Assembly: GCA_034120015.1 (NCBI GenBank)
Contig: JAXEIF010000004.1
Coordinates: 1 to 64,000 of the forward strand
Length of the DNA stretch: 64,000 nucleotides
Reading direction: 5' to 3'
Source: CALXOJ01 sp034120015
GTDB lineage: Bacteria > Spirochaetota > Spirochaetia > JAFGXN01
The translations under genes and the position numbers were made by a program. Shown here piece after piece: positions 59,672-64,000 of this stretch. Below the pieces are notes generated by a model. The model was not told the DNA's origin, did not search any database, and saw nothing but the letters and a program-made list of their open reading frames with translations. How positions within the stretch are numbered: the stretch's first letter is position 1; each line of letters opens with the position of its first letter.

Positions 59672-62065
59672 ATGAGTGATTACCTTGATCCGAACAACGA
59701 AGAACTGCTGAATGATTTCTTTGAAGAAGCCAGAATTCAGATCGAACAGCTGGAGCAGAATATTCTGGTGTTGGAAAACGATGCAACGGACAAAGATTGT
59801 ATCGATGAATTGTTCCGTGCCGCACATACCCTGAAAGGGGCTGCGGCTACGGTCGCCATCACCGAACTGGCGGATCTGACACATGTCCTCGAAGATGTTC
59901 TTGACGAGATTCGGGAAGGACATTGTCAGGTCTCGCGTCCGGTTGTCGATGCACTGCTGGTTGCCGTCGACGTCATCAAGTCGATGGTAGACTGCCGCAT
60001 GGAAGGATCGGTTTATCAGGATCAGGGTGTCGAAGAGCTGAAAACAAAATTACATAATTTACTGGGAGAAACGGAAGCAGTTTCCGCTTCTCCCGTATCT
60101 TCCGATCATTCATCACAGAAAACGGATTCGACTGAGGTCGGAAAAGAGTCCGAACCGGTTTTGGACGAAAATGAGCTGACGGAACTTCTGGAACTTTTGG
60201 AAAGCGGACAAAAGCTGTTTCAGATCCGGGTCTTTTTCGACGAATCCGCTTTGATGAATACCATCGGCGGTATTCAGGTTTATGCGGCACTGAAAAACGA
60301 GGGGACAATATTAAAAACTACTCCCGATTTCGAGGCTCTCAACGAAGATATTTTCCATCCGGAAGTTTATTATTTTATAGCCAGTCAGGCCGATATTCCG
60401 TCGCTGACCGATTTGGTCTCCATTTCCGATGTGACAACCGGTTCCGAAATTACGGTTCTGACGGAAGAAACTCTGGATAATATCCGTGCCGCCAAAAGAG
60501 AAGCCTCCATGTCTCCTTCTGCAGAACAAACCGCTGCCGTTAACAAACCGGCCGCCGGCTCTGTTCCTTCCGCGGAAACAGAGCATGAAAATGATACGGC
60601 AGAGGCTCATGCCTCCCAAAAGACCGCGGAAACTGCCAATGATAAAAAGGGATCAAAAAAACAGAGTCAGTCATCGATTCTGCGGGTGGATTCAAAAAAA
60701 ATTGACAGTCTGCTGAACATGATCAGTGAATCGGTCATTAATAAATCGACCATCAATCAGGTCAGCGATGTTTATCATCAGTTAATTACCGAATTCCGTT
60801 CTTTAAACGGAAAAATGGAAAGAGAAGTTTTCTCGCTTTTTGATATATTGGATGATTATCCGGTGACAACGGATGAAGAAAATGTGACGCAAAAGCTCCG
60901 CACTTTACGCGAGCGGTGTACCGAGCTTTTGGACAGATACGACCATTTCGAAGATAAATTTAAGAAAAATGCCGACGATTTGAAAAATTCGACACAGAAG
61001 CTGGCGTTAAATACGGGAAGCCTGCAGGAAGGAATTATGCAGATTCGAATGGTTCCGATTTCCACTCTTTTTGCACGCTTCCCGCGTCTGGTTCGCGATT
61101 TGTCCCATTCATTGAATAAGAAAGTCGATTTGATTCTGGAGGGCGAGGACACCGAGCTCGACAAATCCATTGTGGAAGATTTACTGGATCCGCTGATTCA
61201 CTGCGTCCGCAATTCGCTGGATCACGGTTTGGAAGATGCCGAAACAAGAGCGGCTCTCGGAAAACCCGAAACCGGCACTGTCGTCATGAAAGCCGGTAAC
61301 GAGGGCAGCATGATTGTCATCGAGGTCAGTGATGACGGAGGCGGTATTAATGCGGAAAAGGTTCGGAAAAAAGCAATCGAAAAAGGTTTAATTTCTTCCG
61401 ATGCACCGTTAAGCGAACAGGAAGTTCACAACCTTATTTTTCTGCCGGGATTTTCCACTTCCGATACTATTTCTTCGATTTCGGGGCGGGGTGTCGGGCT
61501 GGATGTCGTCCGGACACAAATCGAAAAACTGAAAGGTACCATTCAGGTTTCTTCCCGAAAAGGAGTCGGTACGGCTTTCATTATCAGACTCCCGCTGACT
61601 CTGGCCATTATTCAGGGACTGCTGATTCGCAGCGCGGATTCGAAATTTGTGATTCCTATAAACAGTGTTATTGACAGTCACCGCATTCCGAAAGAGCAGA
61701 TTAAACTGATAGAAAGCCGTGAAGTCTTTAAAATCCGTGACGAACTGATTTACATTTTACGGTTGAACCGCATATTCGGATTACCGACTGTCGAGGATCG
61801 CAAAAATTCGACTTACGAGTATATGGTGATTATCGGAAACGAAGACCGGAAAGTCGGTCTCATCGTTGATTCTCTTCTGGGAGAGGAGGATGTGGTTATC
61901 AAGCCTCTGAAAGACAAGTATGCAAAAACTTTCGGTATTGCCGGTGCTACCATATTGGGAGACGGAAGTGTTTCTCTGATTATTGATGTGCAGCAGCTGC
62001 TTGAGCGAAATCACTCTTTGTCTGTTGACGCTGACTATAAAACGGAAGAGGTTACCAATGAATAA
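59672..62065 (+). CDS. cheA: CheA, chemotaxis histidine kinase
   Basis: A 797-residue kinase: P1 HPt domain (about 5-130) with phosphoacceptor His52 (LFRAAHTLKGAAATVA), a P2-like region (about 165-275), a Ser/Ala-rich linker, P3 dimerisation helices (about 330-450), P4 kinase domain (about 455-630; N-box CVRNSLDHGLED, G-boxes SDDGGGI and GRGVGLDVV) and P5 CheW-like domain (about 640-790). It phosphorylates CheY. The 8-bp overlap with the cheW-cheR-like gene couples their synthesis. Confidence 0.96.
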   Translation: MSDYLDPNNEELLNDFFEEARIQIEQLEQNILVLENDATDKDCIDELFRAAHTLKGAAATVAITELADLTHVLEDVLDEIREGHCQVSRPVVDALLVAVDVIKSMVDCRMEGSVYQDQGVEELKTKLHNLLGETEAVSASPVSSDHSSQKTDSTEVGKESEPVLDENELTELLELLESGQKLFQIRVFFDESALMNTIGGIQVYAALKNEGTILKTTPDFEALNEDIFHPEVYYFIASQADIPSLTDLVSISDVTTGSEITVLTEETLDNIRAAKREASMSPSAEQTAAVNKPAAGSVPSAETEHENDTAEAHASQKTAETANDKKGSKKQSQSSILRVDSKKIDSLLNMISESVINKSTINQVSDVYHQLITEFRSLNGKMEREVFSLFDILDDYPVTTDEENVTQKLRTLRERCTELLDRYDHFEDKFKKNADDLKNSTQKLALNTGSLQEGIMQIRMVPISTLFARFPRLVRDLSHSLNKKVDLILEGEDTELDKSIVEDLLDPLIHCVRNSLDHGLEDAETRAALGKPETGTVVMKAGNEGSMIVIEVSDDGGGINAEKVRKKAIEKGLISSDAPLSEQEVHNLIFLPGFSTSDTISSISGRGVGLDVVRTQIEKLKGTIQVSSRKGVGTAFIIRLPLTLAIIQGLLIRSADSKFVIPINSVIDSHRIPKEQIKLIESREVFKIRDELIYILRLNRIFGLPTVEDRKNSTYEYMVIIGNEDRKVGLIVDSLLGEEDVVIKPLKDKYAKTFGIAGATILGDGSVSLIIDVQQLLERNHSLSVDADYKTEEVTNE

Positions 62066-63485
62066 TCGGGATACGGAAATCACAGCGGATTCTGCCGTCG
62101 GTACGGATGTTTCCGAACTGAAAATGATCACTTTTTCTCTCGCGGGGAAGGATTACGGAATTGATATTATGCAGGTAAAAGAAATTTCCCGAATGCTTGA
62201 TTTTACCTATATTCCGAATGCTCCTTATTATGTACGCGGTGTCTACAATCTTCGCGGGGAAATTATCAGTGTCATCGATTTACGGTTGCTTTTTCATTTA
62301 CCGATTCCGGAAAAGGAGGAGGCGGCTTCCGATGAAGATGTCGAGAATCTGATTGTTCTTCAATTCGGTGATTATTATCTCGGGGTTGTTGTCGACCGTG
62401 TCGATAAAGTCTGTTCGGTTCGGACTGCAGATGTTCAGGCAGCCCATCCGCTTTTTTCGGATATCAGCATAAAATATATTAACGGGCTGGCTCATTTGGA
62501 GAATCGTTTATATATTCTTCTGAACGTATCTCTGTTAGCCGAAGGTGAATCTGCCGGTAATTTTACTGCGGGCGGAGGCAGTCTTCCCTCAGGGAGCTAC
62601 TCCGGTTTCGGTGAAAATCTTTCCGCAATTTCCGCTACGGAATCACCGGTATCGGGTGGGTCATCTCCCGAATCCGGCAGTTGCGTGGCGGAAACGGCCA
62701 ATATTCAGACTTTCGAAGAAAAAAAAGACAATAATCCCGATGCGCTTTCACAGGATGAAATCGAAAAACTGTTTGAAAAGTTTGCGTCCGGATTGGCTGC
62801 CGTATGCGGGTTCTACGTTAATGCGTGGAGTCGTGATGCGGTTTTTTCCGTTTTTTCCCGCTATATAGAAGAAAAAGGACATGTACCCGAGCTGACGACA
62901 TTAAACGAGTACGCACAGTTGCTGCCGTTTTTAACGGAGCAGGAGGAGTCGCTGTGGACGGCCGAATATTTCGATGCGGTAAAATCCCTTTCGTTTGATT
63001 TTTCGGGAAACTTCAATGTCTGGTGTTCCTGGTGCGGTTACGGATATGAAGCGTATTCATTGGCGGCAGCTCTGCTTTCGGCAAATGAAAATATGCGTTT
63101 GCGTGTTTGGGCAACGGATGACGATCTTTTAAAAATATCGATGGGGCCCAACCTGACCGTTCAAAATATCGATCCCGGAATTCCGCTCATCGATTTTGCC
63201 GAAGAAACAAAAAACGGGTTCAAATTTAAAAAAATTCTTGCGGAAAAGATTCTTTTTGAGTATCATAGTATCGAGAACGGAAATCCCTTTCCGAAAATGA
63301 AATTTATTGTTGCAAAAGGAAAAACTTCGTTTTATAATAACGATACATCGAAGAAAGTGATTTCGGAATTGTGTTCGAAATTGGAAAGCGGCGGTTATAT
63401 TCTGGTTGCGGATTACGAGACACTTCCCGAGTCGGATTTCCGTCCGGTTTATTCCGGTTCGATGAAAATTTATCAACGTTTATAA
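62058..63485 (+). CDS. CheW fused to a degenerate CheR-like domain
   Basis: A 475-residue fusion. The N-terminal CheW domain (about 15-165) is complete (LKMITFSLAGKDYGIDIMQVKEI, YVRGVYNLRGEIISVIDLR). A low-complexity Ser/Gly linker (about 165-230) follows, then a CheR-like region (about 235-475). There the SAM motif reads WCSWCGYGYEAYSLAAAL where active CheR has a GxST/GxGEExYS pattern, and no methyltransferase catalytic residues are evident downstream. Treponema denticola is known to carry such a CheW-CheR-like protein built into its receptor arrays. Start ATG 62058 is 5 bases after GGAAGAGG; the longer frame inside cheA is not used. Confidence 0.9.
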   Translation: MNNRDTEITADSAVGTDVSELKMITFSLAGKDYGIDIMQVKEISRMLDFTYIPNAPYYVRGVYNLRGEIISVIDLRLLFHLPIPEKEEAASDEDVENLIVLQFGDYYLGVVVDRVDKVCSVRTADVQAAHPLFSDISIKYINGLAHLENRLYILLNVSLLAEGESAGNFTAGGGSLPSGSYSGFGENLSAISATESPVSGGSSPESGSCVAETANIQTFEEKKDNNPDALSQDEIEKLFEKFASGLAAVCGFYVNAWSRDAVFSVFSRYIEEKGHVPELTTLNEYAQLLPFLTEQEESLWTAEYFDAVKSLSFDFSGNFNVWCSWCGYGYEAYSLAAALLSANENMRLRVWATDDDLLKISMGPNLTVQNIDPGIPLIDFAEETKNGFKFKKILAEKILFEYHSIENGNPFPKMKFIVAKGKTSFYNNDTSKKVISELCSKLESGGYILVADYETLPESDFRPVYSGSMKIYQRL

Positions 63486-63502
63486 AAGGAGAACGGAAAT
63501 CG

Positions 63503-63967
63503 ATGAGAGTTGAATATATCAATCCGTTTGTCGAAGCTGCTTTTAACACGATTAAGACAGTATTGGATGTCGATATTGTTCGCGGAAAATTGTATTTAAA
63601 AGATACTTCGCAACCTGTTTTGGAAGTCGCTGTTTTGGTCGGTTTGGCCGGAGATGTGGAAGGCCGTGTTATTTTTGATATGGAAAAAGAAACAGCTTTG
63701 AAAATCGCTTCCGACATGAACGGCGAAAAATTAACACAAATGGACGAGCTTGTAAAAGCGACCATCATGGAATTGGCCAACATGATTACGGGAACGGCGG
63801 TTACCCGCCTGCAGGATTTGGGTTTTTCGTTCGACCTGACACCTCCTGTTCTGTTTTCCGGAGAAAATATGGAATTGGCCAATACGGGTGTGGAAGCGCT
63901 CATTGTTCCCGTCGATCTGCCTCAGGGTCGGTTGGAAATTAATGTGGCAATAAGAGAAAGAATTTAA
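63503..63967 (+). CDS. cheX: CheX, CheY-P phosphatase
   Basis: A 154-residue CheX with the family signature: ExxN catalytic pair in ATIMELANMITGTAV (Glu93/Asn96 region) and the GEGVELAN-like NMELANTGVEAL. Dimeric CheX removes phosphate from CheY-P and ends the motor signal. I start it at ATG 63503 (behind AAAGGAGAACGG); upstream codons in the same frame lie inside the fusion gene. The order cheA - cheW(-cheR) - cheX is the spirochete one. Confidence 0.93.
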   Translation: MRVEYINPFVEAAFNTIKTVLDVDIVRGKLYLKDTSQPVLEVAVLVGLAGDVEGRVIFDMEKETALKIASDMNGEKLTQMDELVKATIMELANMITGTAVTRLQDLGFSFDLTPPVLFSGENMELANTGVEALIVPVDLPQGRLEINVAIRERI

Positions 63968-63986
63968 TTAAAGGGAGAGGATACAA

Positions 63987-64000
63987 GTGATTGCAAAAGG
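63987..64000 (+). CDS. Start of a further gene, probably cheY (3' truncated by window edge)
   Basis: AAGGGAGAGG (63971-63980) is followed 6 bases later by GTG and three more codons (reading MIAK) before the window ends. cheY follows cheX in spirochete chemotaxis operons, so CheY is the expected product. Only the site and a few codons are visible, so this is inference from synteny. Confidence 0.35.

Noticed and set aside
58398..59825. 475-codon minus-strand open frame across flaA and the GerMN gene
   Set aside because: It lies antisense to two well-supported genes, has no ribosome site and encodes no recognisable protein.

Overview
The window is chromosomal DNA from a spirochete, most likely a Treponema-like member of the Spirochaetales. 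The main evidence is a long collinear flagellar operon in spirochete order. It includes the spirochete collar gene flbB and flbD, a FlgE hook protein with Lys165 and Cys178 at the lysinoalanine crosslink positions known from treponemes, the periplasmic flagellar sheath protein FlaA, and a cheA / cheW-cheR-like fusion / cheX cluster. A gene that looks like the spirochete-specific spiro-SPASM family is also present. The species cannot be named from the sequence alone. No rRNA, tRNA, CRISPR array, insertion sequence or prophage was seen.

Region 1 (1-26.3 kb, + strand): fliE (partial), fliF, fliG, fliH, fliI, fliJ, flbB, fliK, flgD, flgE, flbD, motA, motB, fliL, fliM, fliY, fliO, fliP, fliQ, fliR, flhB, flhA, flhF, flhG, a small membrane protein, the sigma-28 gene whiG/fliA, a Jag_N-DUF342 (FapA-like) gene, a small unknown gene and a membrane-anchored SwrB-like protein. 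Most junctions overlap or are only a few bases long, so this reads as one transcription unit that builds the basal body, export gate, C-ring, stator and hook. Sigma-70-like internal promoters are visible before fliF and fliL and possibly fliP. A hairpin that sequesters the fliK ribosome binding site lies between flbB and fliK.

Region 2 (26.3-41.5 kb): a convergent minus-strand group holds lepB, a PASTA-type class B penicillin-binding protein and a DUF115/Maf-like protein. It is followed by a LysM-M23 endopeptidase, glgA and glgC (+). A minus group then holds two small membrane proteins, nnrDE and a beta-propeller-type lipoprotein, followed by secA and a PF06541 membrane protein (+).

Region 3 (41.5-50.5 kb) is the accessory-looking part. 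It has two paralogous Ig-like/leucine-rich-repeat lipoproteins. One is interrupted by an in-frame TAG and is preceded by four phased GTTTCA/TGAAAC palindromes and followed by 52-bp GC-rich tandem repeats. The other carries a recent 189-bp internal duplication. The region also has a pair of small unknown genes, pgi, xseB-xseA, an XRE regulator facing a PEGA lipoprotein across a 14-bp palindrome, and two small membrane or secreted proteins.

Region 4 (50.6-64 kb, + strand): a translationally coupled cluster encodes a spiro-SPASM-like protein, a glycosyltransferase-like protein, an SpsF-like nucleotidyltransferase, an SpsG-like/methyltransferase fusion and an ATP-grasp enzyme. It runs on into a cell-wall amidase, a GerMN protein, flaA, cheA, the CheW-CheR-like fusion, cheX and the first codons of a further gene (probably cheY). 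My leading inference is that the coupled cluster makes or modifies a glycan, possibly the flagellin glycan, in a two-locus system with the DUF115 protein of region 2.
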